DNA of 44,451 bases from an uncultured Eubacteriales bacterium (GTDB lineage Bacteria; Bacillota; Clostridia; Lachnospirales; Bianqueaceae). The notes under the pieces are model-generated. The model worked only from the letters and a program-made list of their open reading frames with translations, was not told the DNA's origin and did not search any database. Location of the stretch: assembly GCA_900315265.1 (NCBI GenBank), contig OMYN01000014.1, positions 1 to 44,451 on the forward strand, given 5' to 3'. Made by a program: the position numbers and the translations under genes. Position 1 is the first letter of the stretch. Every line of letters begins with the position of its first letter. Of this stretch, positions 8,901 through 16,030 are shown piece after piece.

Positions 8901-9981
8901 GCCATTTGGGGAACTTTACGACGACATAGTCCAGGGCCGGCTCGAAGCAGGCCTTGGTCCTGCCGGTTACTTCATTAGTGATCTCGTCCAGGGTATAACC
9001 CAGGGCGATCTTAGTGGCCACGCGGGCGATAGGATAGCCGGTCGCTTTGGAGGCCAGGGCGGAAGAACGGGACACACGGGGATTTACCTCGATGACCGCG
9101 TAGCGCATACTCTCCGGATGCAGGGCAAACTGGACGTTGCAGCCTCCCTCGATCCCCATGGCGCGGATGATGTTGATGGCAGCGCTTCGAAGCATCTGGT
9201 ACTCTTTATCCGCCAATGTCACCGCCGGAGCGATAACGATGGAATCGCCGGTATGGATGCCGACAGGGTCAAAGTTCTCCATGGAACAGATGGTGATGCA
9301 GTTGTCTTTGGAGTCCCGCATGACCTCGAACTCGATCTCTTTCCATCCCGCGATCCCTTTTTCGATCAGGACCTGGGTAATAGGAGACAGACGAAGTCCG
9401 GCTTCGGAGATCTCTCTGAGTTCATCCTCGTTATTGCAGATGCCGCCTCCGGTCCCGCCTAAGGTAAAGGCAGGACGCACGATGACCGGATAACCAATGA
9501 CGTCAGCGTAGCTGACTGCATCTTCAATGGTGTTGACGACTTTGGACGGAATGACCGGTTCGCCGATGGCTTCCATGGTGTCTTTGAACATCTGGCGGTC
9601 TTCAGCTTTGTCAATGGTGGTAGGATCTGCCCCTAGCAGACGGACATTATGGCTTTTTAAAAACCCGCTCTTGGCCAGTTCCATGGACAAGGTCAGGCCC
9701 GTCTGTCCGCCAAGGGTAGACAGAACACTGTCCGGCTTTTCTTTTTCAATGATACGTTCGACCGTTTCAAGATTGAGCGGTTCGATATAGATATGGTCGG
9801 CCATGGCACTGTCGGTCATGATGGTGGCCGGGTTGGAGTTGACCAAGACCACGTCAAGGCCCTCTTCTTTCAGCGCCCGGCAGGCCTGGGTACCGGCATA
9901 ATCGAATTCAGCTGCCTGGCCGATGACGATCGGTCCGGAACCGATCATTAACACTTTATGGATATTCGGATTGAGCGCCAT
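5944..9981 (-). CDS. carB-dapF: CarB-DapF fusion: carbamoyl-phosphate synthase large subunit joined to diaminopimelate epimerase
   Basis: One open frame of 1345 residues joins two complete enzymes. Residues 1 to about 1058 are CarB: a first carboxyphosphate ATP-grasp half, an oligomerisation region, a second carbamoyl-phosphate ATP-grasp half starting near VVMVFGSGPIRIGQG, and the MGS-like allosteric domain (about 925-1045). Residues 1059-1345 are DapF, with both catalytic cysteines in MCGNGIRC and SCGTGACA, and FVKMEATGNDY at its start. CarB makes carbamoyl phosphate for pyrimidines and arginine; DapF converts LL- to meso-diaminopimelate for lysine and peptidoglycan. Met1059 (6805-6807) could be an internal start; only a weak GGTGG lies 11 bases upstream. 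The gene starts one base after carA. Confidence 0.93.
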   Translation of the reverse strand: MALNPNIHKVLMIGSGPIVIGQAAEFDYAGTQACRALKEEGLDVVLVNSNPATIMTDSAMADHIYIEPLNLETVERIIEKEKPDSVLSTLGGQTGLTLSMELAKSGFLKSHNVRLLGADPTTIDKAEDRQMFKDTMEAIGEPVIPSKVVNTIEDAVSYADVIGYPVIVRPAFTLGGTGGGICNNEDELREISEAGLRLSPITQVLIEKGIAGWKEIEFEVMRDSKDNCITICSMENFDPVGIHTGDSIVIAPAVTLADKEYQMLRSAAINIIRAMGIEGGCNVQFALHPESMRYAVIEVNPRVSRSSALASKATGYPIARVATKIALGYTLDEITNEVTGRTKACFEPALDYVVVKFPKWPFDKFVYADRRLGTQMKATGEVMAIGQTFEEALLKAVRGAAISEFDLEVPEFQAMTDQELSDKILAQDDERLFALYEALRRGWTVDRLHQMTLVDEWFLNKLVHICQLTDAMKKGPVDQELYHQLKVFGFPDKVIPRGSWTHEKAVYQMVDTCAAEFAAETPYFYGVHGRTDEAVPFINEHKSGKPVVMVFGSGPIRIGQGIEFDYACVHCVWALQKAGYEVVIVNNNPETVSTDFNTADRLYFEPLTDEDVMDIVRTENPVGVVVAFGGQTAIKLTKVLSDNKVPIMGTQADSIDEAEDRGRFDALLEKLGISRPKGTVVHTEKEALAAAFRLGYPVLMRPSYVLGGQNMIIAHSDEDIKEYMKIILEHEGDNDVLIDKYLMGTELEVDAICDGEDVLIPGIMEHIERAGIHSGDSIAVYPAWNVSAKMTEKLIEYSTEMAKSLRTKGLINIQYILYQDRIYVIEVNPRSSRTVPYISKVTGVPMIDLATRIMNGEKLKDMGYGTGLYPHGPIYAVKVPVFSFEKLHNVDTMLGPEMKSTGEVLGIATTMEEALYKGLVAAGYQMKAKGGVLITVRDSDKAEVAGIARQLADMGFKLYATSGTANMLHLYGLEAEEVRKIHEGSPNTTDLLESGKIQYIISTSAKGRIPARDSVQLRRKAVELGIPCLTAIDTAQALAQSLKSRYRNYNFELVDINHMRHEKKTLRFVKMEATGNDYIYFDCFDQYIENPEAIAVRYSAPHYGIGSDGAILILPSKIADAKMRIFNRDGSEAEMCGNGIRCVARYLYESGRVRKEAMKIETGSGIKSVSLEVFEGEVKSVTVDMGPAILDPAQIPVKLEANENGSVVGRTAKVAGGTYVVTCVSMGNPHVVVFTDHLNDLDLDEIGPKFENDPLFPEKVNTEFVEVEDSGHIRMRVYERGSGETWSCGTGACAAAVASVLNGYCRKDQPITVTLKGGKLIVRYTDETVYMTGNAQVTFTGEITL

Positions 9982-9982
9982 G

Positions 9983-11104
9983 TCATTCTCCCTTCTCGGT
10001 CTTGTACCGGTCTACTTCCGCAATGAAGCGGTCAAAAAGGCCTTGGCAGTCCAAAGGACCGGCAGAAGCCTCGGGATGGAACTGAACCGTTGCCTGGCAG
10101 CAGCCGTCATAGCTGACGCCTTCGTTGGAACCGTCATTTAAATTAATGAAGGTCTCCCGGCAGCCCAAAGGCAGGGTCGAAGCATCGACCGCATAGTTAT
10201 GGTTCTGGCTGCTCATAAAGATCTTGTCCTGCTGAAGATCTTTGACCGGCTGGTTGGCCCCGTGATGACCGTATTTGAGCTTGGTGACCCTGGCCCCGTG
10301 AGCCAGCGCCATCAGCTGGTGGCCCAGGCAGATGCCGAAGATGGGAAGACGTTTATCCTGAATGATCGTCTGCAGTTCTTTAATAATCGAAGGGTTGTCG
10401 TTGGGGTCTCCGGGGCCGTTGGACAGCATCAGGCCGTCCAGATCCAGGGCCTTGATCTCTTCCGCACTGGCTTCCGGACGGATGGCCGTTACGTGGCAGC
10501 CTCTTTTCATCAGTTCCCGGACAATATTGGATTTCTCACCGAAGTCCCAGATGCCGACATGATATTTGGCATTTTCGACCGGATAATCGGTTTTCATGGT
10601 ACGGGTCGTTTCAAAAACAGCGTTGGTAATATGATAGGCGCGGATCTTCTTCAGTGCTTCTGCCTCCGCATCCTTATTTTCCCATAATTTTTCATAGGTA
10701 AGAAGACCGTTCATAACGCCCTGGCTGCGGATATCTTTGGCCAGCTTGCGGGTATCGATATCATAGACGGCAGGAATATGCTGATCTTTAAAAAAAGTGT
10801 CAAGATCCCCTTGGCAGCGGAAATTCGAAGGAGACTGACACCATTCTCTCACAATATAGGCAGATAAATAGGGTTTATCACTCTCAAAATCCTGAGGGAT
10901 GACCCCGTAATTTCCTATCAAGGGAAACGTCTGAACAACGATCTGACCATAATAACTGGGATCGGTAATCGTCTCCAGATAACCGGTCATACCGGTCGTA
11001 AAGACCACTTCGCCGATCACACCTTCCTGAGGAAGATCTGCTCCGAAGCCTTTACCCTCCAGGTACTGTCCGTCTGCCAGCAGTAAGTAAACGGTTTTTG
11101 TCAT
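9983..11104 (-). CDS. carA: carbamoyl-phosphate synthase small subunit
   Basis: This glutaminase subunit passes ammonia from glutamine to CarB. The N-terminal CarA domain (1 to about 130) has the usual FTTGMTGYLETITDPSY run. The class I amidotransferase domain follows, with LSNGPGDP, nucleophile Cys259 in GICLGHQ, and the catalytic HPE near the C-terminus (VQFHPEAS). At 373 residues it is full length. Its stop lies one base before the carB-dapF start, with a GGGAG site inside its last codons, indicating coupling. Expression is likely controlled by the long leader at 11105-11323. Confidence 0.95.
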   Translation of the reverse strand: MTKTVYLLLADGQYLEGKGFGADLPQEGVIGEVVFTTGMTGYLETITDPSYYGQIVVQTFPLIGNYGVIPQDFESDKPYLSAYIVREWCQSPSNFRCQGDLDTFFKDQHIPAVYDIDTRKLAKDIRSQGVMNGLLTYEKLWENKDAEAEALKKIRAYHITNAVFETTRTMKTDYPVENAKYHVGIWDFGEKSNIVRELMKRGCHVTAIRPEASAEEIKALDLDGLMLSNGPGDPNDNPSIIKELQTIIQDKRLPIFGICLGHQLMALAHGARVTKLKYGHHGANQPVKDLQQDKIFMSSQNHNYAVDASTLPLGCRETFINLNDGSNEGVSYDGCCQATVQFHPEASAGPLDCQGLFDRFIAEVDRYKTEKGE

Positions 11105-11175
11105 GATAGCCTCCGTGACTCTTGATCCGCCATGAGAAAAAGCTGCCCTGTATAACCGATCTCGTTATGCAGAAC

Positions 11176-11193
11176 CATGTATATTCATACATG
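11176..11193. repeat. palindrome in the carA leader
   Basis: CATGTAT-ATTC-ATACATG, with 7-bp arms, lies between the attenuator and the carA start. It could be an RNA hairpin or a protein site. It loosely recalls ARG-box sequence, but its place well downstream of the promoter makes an operator doubtful. Confidence 0.4.
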
Positions 11194-11247
11194 CAGTGCT
11201 GACTGCTGACAGCTGCGGCATACCGGCTCAGGCACTTAATCCGGCCT

Positions 11248-11291
11248 AAAAAAAACAGCCCCTTGAGGCTGCCTGACCCGACCGGCTGTTT
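11248..11291 (-). promoter_or_regulatory. attenuator-like terminator and antiterminator in the carA leader
   Basis: On the minus strand CAGCC-TCAAGG-GGCTG (11256-11271) is followed by eight U (11248-11255), a short rho-independent terminator inside the 5' leader. An upstream AAACAGCC (11284-11291) is perfectly complementary to GGCTGTTT (11253-11260), which comprises the terminator's 3' arm and first U residues. The two pairings exclude each other. I see no T-box bulge sequence and no PyrR-binding loop, so the signal is unknown. Confidence 0.55.
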
Positions 11292-11329
11292 CGAGCAGAA
11301 CACTGCCTGCTTACTCATAATTCTTAAGG

Positions 11330-11358
11330 ATTCTATCATTGCATAAAGACCTTGTCAA
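11330..11358 (-). promoter_or_regulatory. promoter of the carA operon
   Basis: Minus-strand TTGACA (11353-11358), 17 bases, TAGAAT (11330-11335). The predicted start near 11323 gives a leader of about 220 bases before carA. Confidence 0.85.
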
Positions 11359-11370
11359 TATGAAATACAC

Positions 11371-11403
11371 ACGGACAATAGCGCCCTTTCTGTCCGTTTT
11401 TTA
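11371..11403 (+). terminator. hairpin with T-tract between divergent promoters
   Basis: ACGGACA (11371-11377) and TGTCCGT (11391-11397) form a 7-bp stem around 13 bases, followed by T residues on the plus strand. No plus-strand gene lies upstream, so it would only stop a transcript antisense to the carA leader. It may instead be an operator shared by the two divergent promoters. Confidence 0.4.
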
Positions 11404-11410
11404 ACGATAC

Positions 11411-11439
11411 TTGTATTTTATACCTACTGTTTTTATAAT
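11411..11439 (+). promoter_or_regulatory. promoter of the kdgK-kdgA operon
   Basis: TTGTAT (11411-11416), 17 bases, perfect TATAAT (11434-11439), about 38 bases before the kdgK start. It is divergent from the carA promoter. Confidence 0.75.
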
Positions 11440-11477
11440 GAACCCGAAACCAATTTCGTATAGGAAAGGATATAAGA

Positions 11478-12422
11478 ATGAATAAGAAGGGTGCCATTCT
11501 GATCGGTGAGCCCATGGGCCTTCTGATGGCCAAACAACCGGGACCGCTCGCTAAGCAGGACAGTTATGATCTGGCCGTCTGCGGAGCTGAGCTGAACGTA
11601 GCCATCGGTCTGACCCGGCTGGGCCACCCGGTCTCTTATGTAACAAAACTGGGCCGCGACCCTTTCGGAAGCGTGGTCTTATCCTGTATCCGGGACAACG
11701 GGATCGGTACGGAACTGATTTCCTATTCGGACGATCATACGACCGGTTTTATGCTGAAAGGACTGGCGCTTAGCGGCGACCCGGAGATTTTCTACTACCG
11801 CAAAGGATCGGCCGCCTCGACCCTGTCCGCCCGGGACATTGACCGCATCGATTTTTCGTCCTACCGGCTGCTTCATATGACGGGCATCCTGCCGCCTTTG
11901 TCGGACTCCTGCCTGGCCGCCTCCTTTGAGGCCGTAAAGCAGGCCCGTAAAGCCGGCCTTCTGGTCACCTTCGACCCCAACCTGAGGCCCCAGCTGTGGA
12001 AAGATACCGATACCATGGTTTCTACCCTTAACCGTCTGGCTTTGCTGTCCGACATTGTTTTCCCGGGCGTCAAAGAGGGTCAGATCCTGACCGGCTCTTC
12101 CGATCCGGATGCCATCAGTGATTTCTATCTTTCCCGGGGAGTCAAGGCCGTCATCACCAAAGTCGGCAGCAAGGGAGCTTACGTGGCTGCTCCCGGAATC
12201 CGGACCATGGTGCCCGGTTTCCATGTTGATAAAGTCGTCGATACCGTCGGCGCCGGGGATGGTTTTGCGGCGGGCTGTCTGAGTGCTTTACTGGAAGGGG
12301 CCTCTTTTGTCGATGCTGCCCGAAGAGGCAACGCCGTCGGCGCCATCCAGGTGACTGTCCGCGGGGACAATGCCGGTCTTCCGACCCCGGAGCAGCTGGA
12401 ATCCTTCATCGCTTCTCATTGA
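11478..12422 (+). CDS. kdgK: 2-keto-3-deoxygluconate kinase (PfkB family)
   Basis: This PfkB-family sugar kinase probably phosphorylates 2-keto-3-deoxygluconate to KDPG. The N-terminal GEPM and GAELNVAIGLTRLGH segment forms the sugar site, and DTVGAGDGFAAG (255-266) is the C-terminal PfkB signature with catalytic Asp261. The length of 314 residues is typical. Family membership is clear; the substrate is inferred from the KDPG aldolase gene 37 bases downstream, which uses its product. Together they feed uronates from pectin or glucuronides into glycolysis. A PfkB kinase for fructose or ribose is a less likely alternative. Confidence 0.88.
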   Translation: MNKKGAILIGEPMGLLMAKQPGPLAKQDSYDLAVCGAELNVAIGLTRLGHPVSYVTKLGRDPFGSVVLSCIRDNGIGTELISYSDDHTTGFMLKGLALSGDPEIFYYRKGSAASTLSARDIDRIDFSSYRLLHMTGILPPLSDSCLAASFEAVKQARKAGLLVTFDPNLRPQLWKDTDTMVSTLNRLALLSDIVFPGVKEGQILTGSSDPDAISDFYLSRGVKAVITKVGSKGAYVAAPGIRTMVPGFHVDKVVDTVGAGDGFAAGCLSALLEGASFVDAARRGNAVGAIQVTVRGDNAGLPTPEQLESFIASH

Positions 12423-12459
12423 TCTTTGAAACATGTCAGTAACTGCAAAGGAGAACATC

Positions 12460-13110
12460 ATGGCTGACAGAACACATTCAAAAGACGTTTTTGATGTCAT
12501 CGAAAAGGCTCATTTCGTTCCGCTGATCGTCTTATCCGACGCTGAGGATGCCGTCCCCATGGCCCAGGCTCTGGTCGAAGGCGGTCTGCCCATTGCCGAG
12601 GTCACCTTCCGCACATCAGCTGCCGCAGAGGTCATGCGCCAGATGAGCTATCATGTGCCCGAGTGCCTGGTAGGTGCCGGCACCGTACACAATGTTACCA
12701 AAGCCAAAGAAGCGGTTGACGCCGGTGCCCGTTTTATCATTACCCCCGGCATGAATCCGGCTGTCGTTGACTGGTGTCTGTCTCATGATGTACCGGTCAT
12801 CCCGGGGACGGTAACTCCGTCCGATCTGGAGGTCGCCCTTGATTTCGGGCTGGACGTCTGCAAATTCTTCCCTGCCGAAGCCTATGGCGGCGTCACGACT
12901 CTGAAGGCCCTGGCCGGACCCTATGCCGGCATCCGTTTTCTTCCCACCGGCGGTATCAATAAGACCAACGCCCGCTCCTACCTGGACCTTCCCAATGTTA
13001 TCGCGGTCGGCGGTTCTTTTCTGACCCCCTCTGCTTTGGTCAAGGCCAAAGACTGGGACGGTATCATCAAAACCTGTAAAGAAACTGCAAAGATTGTAAA
13101 AGAACTATGA
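12460..13110 (+). CDS. kdgA: KDPG/KHG aldolase
   Basis: The enzyme splits 2-keto-3-deoxy-6-phosphogluconate into pyruvate and glyceraldehyde 3-phosphate. It shows the (beta/alpha)8 aldolase motifs: IAEVTFRT with Glu47, GAGTV, FIITPGM, the Schiff-base lysine Lys135 in CKFFPAEAYGG, and the phosphate site PTGGI. Length is 216 residues, as expected. ATG 12460 is chosen because AAAGGAG lies 7 bases upstream and the product then begins as usual for the family. It pairs with kdgK in one operon. Confidence 0.93.
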   Translation: MADRTHSKDVFDVIEKAHFVPLIVLSDAEDAVPMAQALVEGGLPIAEVTFRTSAAAEVMRQMSYHVPECLVGAGTVHNVTKAKEAVDAGARFIITPGMNPAVVDWCLSHDVPVIPGTVTPSDLEVALDFGLDVCKFFPAEAYGGVTTLKALAGPYAGIRFLPTGGINKTNARSYLDLPNVIAVGGSFLTPSALVKAKDWDGIIKTCKETAKIVKEL

Positions 13111-13148
13111 CATTTCGTGTCTAAAGTCTTAAAAAGCTTTCTGACAGC

Positions 13149-13177
13149 TTGACAAGTTTGAAAGGCGGCTTTATATT
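13149..13177 (+). promoter_or_regulatory. promoter of the zinc-ribbon membrane protein gene
   Basis: TTGACA (13149-13154), 17 bases, TATATT (13172-13177), about 55 bases before the start codon. Confidence 0.8.
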
Positions 13178-13231
13178 GAAGTCAATAAATCGTTGATGCA
13201 ACGGTTTTTATTTTGAAAGGTGGTAACTATT

Positions 13232-13768
13232 ATGGCATTTTGTCCTAACTGCGGCGCTCAGGTCCCGGACGGGACTACCGTCTGCCCTCAGTGCGGAGCT
13301 CAGATCGCTGCTGCCGGCCAGCCCCAGCAGGGTCAGCCTCAGCAGGGCCAGCCTCAGCCCAATTATCAGCGGCCTAACTTTCAGCAGGCCCCCTATCAGC
13401 AGCCTCCCTATCAGTATCAGCAGGCTCCTGATCCCAAAGACCACACCGCTGAGTTTGATCCTCAGGATATTTCCGATAATAAAGTATTCGCAATGGCTGC
13501 CTATCTGATGGGTACCTTAGGCGCCATCATCGCTCTTCTGGCCGCCCAGAAATCCCCCTATGCCATGTTCCATGTCCGTCAGGCTTTGAAGATTTCTATG
13601 TGCGAGATCCTTCTGGTCATCATCGCCATCATTCCTATCGTAGGATGGATCTTTTCCGGCGTTTGCACGATCATCCTTCTTGTCGTCCGCATCATTCTCT
13701 TCTTCCAGGTTTGCCACGGCAAAGCCAAGGAAGCTCCCATCGTCGGCAGTCTCGGTTTCCTGAAATAA
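13232..13768 (+). CDS. zinc-ribbon membrane protein with Gln/Pro-rich linker
   Basis: The 178-residue product has three parts. An N-terminal zinc ribbon (CPNC...CPQC, Cys4, 7, 18, 21) is followed by a low-complexity linker rich in Gln, Pro and Tyr (about 30-68), including the near-repeats QQGQP. The rest (84-165) has about three hydrophobic segments with a short FHVRQA motif, as in DUF4870/Tic20-like small membrane proteins. ATG 13232 follows GAAAGGTGG. The role is unknown; such proteins are common in Firmicutes and some relate to envelope stress. It has its own promoter and terminator. Confidence 0.85.
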   Translation: MAFCPNCGAQVPDGTTVCPQCGAQIAAAGQPQQGQPQQGQPQPNYQRPNFQQAPYQQPPYQYQQAPDPKDHTAEFDPQDISDNKVFAMAAYLMGTLGAIIALLAAQKSPYAMFHVRQALKISMCEILLVIIAIIPIVGWIFSGVCTIILLVVRIILFFQVCHGKAKEAPIVGSLGFLK

Positions 13769-13818
13769 GACCGGTACCGGCACCGTACGGAACAATCGAT
13801 ATGTAAGATTTTCAGAAA

Positions 13819-13846
13819 AACGCAGGCAGAGATGTCTGCGTTTTTT
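13819..13846 (+). terminator. terminator of the zinc-ribbon gene
   Basis: A 10-bp stem (13819-13828 with 13833-13842, one G-U pair) closes a GAGA loop and runs into TTTTTT. Confidence 0.88.
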
Positions 13847-13864
13847 CATTATCGTGAAAACGTC

Positions 13865-13893
13865 TTGCAATTTTTTACGTTCCGTTACATAAT
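13865..13893 (+). promoter_or_regulatory. promoter of the cytidylate-kinase-like gene
   Basis: TTGCAA (13865-13870), 17 bases, CATAAT (13888-13893), 34 bases before the start codon. Confidence 0.6.
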
Positions 13894-13927
13894 GAGAATA
13901 GAAAAACTCTTAAAGGAGGGCCTTCTT

Positions 13928-14530
13928 ATGAGTCGTATCATCACGATCGGACGTCAGTTCGGAAGCGGCGGCCGTGAGATCGGCCGCCAGTTGGCCGCTC
14001 AGCTCGGCATTGCCTATTATGACAAGGAAATCGTTACGGAGATCGCAAAGCGGACGGATCTGGCTGAAGAATATATTCGCCATGTGGAAGAACGTCAGCC
14101 TCAGCCCGTGATTCCTCTTTCGATCGGGCGGTCTTTCTCTCTTTCGGTAGATCCTCTGATCGATCAGCAGCAGTCCGTTTTCATCGAACAAAGCAATGTC
14201 ATCCGCGAAATGGCTGCCAAATCGGATTGTGTGATCGTCGGCCGCTGTGCAGACTATATCCTTCGCGAAGAAAAACCTCTTCGTCTTTTCTTCTACGCGG
14301 ATCTGGCCTCCCGCATCGAACGCTGCCGCAGGGTGGGTGAATTAGGCACCGATCTTTCCGATAAAGAAATGGGTAAAAAAATCACAGCCATCGACAAATC
14401 CCGCTCCCAGTATTACCGCTACTATACCGAACAGGAATGGGGCGACAAGTCCAATTATGACCTAATGATCAATACCACCAACATTCCCGTAAAGGATGCC
14501 GTAGAAGCAATCATCAAAGTCCTGCAGTAA
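13928..14530 (+). CDS. cytidylate kinase-like family protein
   Basis: The start ITIGRQFGSGGREIGRQLAAQLGIAYYDKEI is characteristic of the cytidylate-kinase-like family (PF13189), with a P-loop of the form GRxxGSGG. The 200-residue protein is soluble. It is distinct from the essential Cmk, and the substrate of these Firmicute paralogues is not established, so nucleotide phosphorylation is inferred. ATG 13928 is chosen because GGAGGG lies upstream; the longer frame runs back through the previous gene's terminator. It is monocistronic between its own promoter and a bidirectional terminator. Confidence 0.88.
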   Translation: MSRIITIGRQFGSGGREIGRQLAAQLGIAYYDKEIVTEIAKRTDLAEEYIRHVEERQPQPVIPLSIGRSFSLSVDPLIDQQQSVFIEQSNVIREMAAKSDCVIVGRCADYILREEKPLRLFFYADLASRIERCRRVGELGTDLSDKEMGKKITAIDKSRSQYYRYYTEQEWGDKSNYDLMINTTNIPVKDAVEAIIKVLQ

Positions 14531-14580
14531 GCGGCAGACTTTTGGCATCTTTCCTGACATCAAATTTGTCCTGGCATCAA

Positions 14581-14610
14581 AAAACTCCGCCGATCAAGCG
14601 GAGTTTTTTT
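14581..14610. terminator. bidirectional terminator
   Basis: ACTCCGC (14584-14590) and GCGGAGT (14598-14604) form the stem, extended by A-T pairs, with a 7-base loop. T runs follow on plus; the A run gives U residues on minus. It can serve both convergent genes. Confidence 0.85.
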
Positions 14611-14671
14611 GATGTTCGTCCGGATCCTTCCTAAGTTTCCTCATAATAGGAAGGAACTCACTGTGCTCCGG

Positions 14672-15883
14672 TCACACATCTTTTCTGGTTTCCACCCATC
14701 TGCCGTTGGTAAAGTCGGGGATGGCAACGGGCATGGAGCCCATGGCGATCGACTCTTCCGACAGAACAGAAATACTCATCCAGGCAGCCATATCATAGAC
14801 ATCGATCGGAGGATCGGTCTGGTTTTTGACACTGTCGAAAAAGGCGCGGTCGACCAGATAATCCATCCCGCCGTGGCCTCCCCGGACCCCGTCATGGATA
14901 AAGGCATCCCACACGGGATGCTCGTATTTTTCCAGCATGCGGTCGGCGTTGCCCCATTGTTTGCGCCAGTCAAAGCCCTCTTCCTCGGTATTCTGCTGAT
15001 CGATAAAGAAGGACTGGTTATCTTCCATAAACATGGCTTTGGTACCCTCTACGATCAGGCCTCTGGAGTAAAAACGGGGCAGAGTCGTATCCAGAGTCAG
15101 CGTGATCGTCTCACCGTGAGCGCAGGTGATCACCGTCGTGACCACATCCCCCTGGGCGAAACGGGCCCGGGACTGATCGTACGCTTCCCCTTTGCGGCTG
15201 AGAAGATAGGCGTTGAGTCCCTTGGAGCAGGACGCCGTACTGGTCAGTTTCAGCATACGATTCCCGTGATTGATCCCCAGCATTTGGGCGATGGGGCCCA
15301 GCTCATGGGTCGGATAGTTTTCGGCATTGCGGTTAAGATAGTTAGCATTACGGTAATGGCGGTTTTCACGTCCGAAAGCCACTTCTTCTCTCAGATCATG
15401 GCGGTAGCCGCCTTCCAGATGGACCAGCTCTCCGAAAATGCCTTTGCTGATCATGTTTTTCAGCAGCATCTCATAACGGCCGTAGCAGCAGTTTTCCAAC
15501 ATCATACAGGGGATCCCGGTCTCTTCCGACGTGTGGACCAGCTGCCAGAGCTGGTCGATGGAATAGGCGCCGCCTACTTCAACGCCCGGGCGGATGCCCT
15601 TCTTCATGGCATCGATCGCGATGGGAATATGGGTCTCCCAGGACGTGGTAACGATGATACTGTCAAGTCCCGGGATATCCAGGATATCGTGGTAGTCAAC
15701 TGACGACAAAGGCGAGGTGCCCCGAGCTTTTTCAACCGCTTTGCAGCCCGCCTCCGCGCGGTCCTTGTACAAATCGCAGACGCCGACCACATCAACGTCA
15801 TCCAGTCCCAAAATTACATCCTTTAACAGGCCCAAACCGCGGCCTCCTAAGCCGATGACCGCAGTGGTTATCCTTTCTTTCAT
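14672..15883 (-). CDS. Gfo/Idh/MocA-family oxidoreductase
   Basis: A 403-residue NAD(P)-dependent sugar or inositol dehydrogenase-like protein. The Rossmann fold begins with TTAVIGLGGRGLG (6-18). A VTTSWETH stretch and an EVGGAYS motif follow where the family has its EKP signature; here EVG replaces EKP, so the usual catalytic lysine of that motif is absent. The C-terminal half is the usual alpha/beta substrate domain. It may be a divergent dehydrogenase or a glycoside-processing NAD enzyme. ATG 15883 follows AGGAGG. It is a single gene, divergent from the ABC exporter, with a palindrome inside its promoter. Confidence 0.83.
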   Translation of the reverse strand: MKERITTAVIGLGGRGLGLLKDVILGLDDVDVVGVCDLYKDRAEAGCKAVEKARGTSPLSSVDYHDILDIPGLDSIIVTTSWETHIPIAIDAMKKGIRPGVEVGGAYSIDQLWQLVHTSEETGIPCMMLENCCYGRYEMLLKNMISKGIFGELVHLEGGYRHDLREEVAFGRENRHYRNANYLNRNAENYPTHELGPIAQMLGINHGNRMLKLTSTASCSKGLNAYLLSRKGEAYDQSRARFAQGDVVTTVITCAHGETITLTLDTTLPRFYSRGLIVEGTKAMFMEDNQSFFIDQQNTEEEGFDWRKQWGNADRMLEKYEHPVWDAFIHDGVRGGHGGMDYLVDRAFFDSVKNQTDPPIDVYDMAAWMSISVLSEESIAMGSMPVAIPDFTNGRWVETRKDV

Positions 15884-15898
15884 ATTGATCCTCCTGTG

Positions 15899-15920
15899 AA
15901 CGCTGTCAGAAATCAGCGTT
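15899..15920. repeat. 7-bp inverted repeat in the oxidoreductase 5' leader
   Basis: AACGCTG (15899-15905) and CAGCGTT (15914-15920) lie just upstream of the ribosome site and close to the transcription start. This may be an operator or a leader hairpin. Confidence 0.45.
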
Positions 15921-15930
15921 TCATGGCGCT

Positions 15931-15960
15931 ATTATAGTCTGCCCGGACCGGGCTTTGCAA
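15931..15960 (-). promoter_or_regulatory. oxidoreductase promoter with palindrome in its spacer
   Basis: Minus-strand TTGCAA (15955-15960), 18 bases, perfect TATAAT (15931-15936). The spacer holds the palindrome GCCCGG-A-CCGGGC (15941-15953), placed to block polymerase if bound by a regulator. Confidence 0.75.
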
Positions 15961-16030
15961 GCTATGCAGGGGCCGGAACGCTATTCTCCATCCTCGTCTT
16001 GTATTTTTTCAGCCGTTTTACAATGGCGTC

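Noticed and set aside
11104..11323. T-box or PyrR-regulated leader
   Set aside because: No T-box consensus and no PyrR-binding loop could be found by eye in the carA leader.
11052..11339. leader frame upstream of carA
   Set aside because: Its first ATG lies at or before the predicted transcription start, no ribosome site is seen, and it overlaps the carA start in another frame. A leader peptide is therefore not supported.
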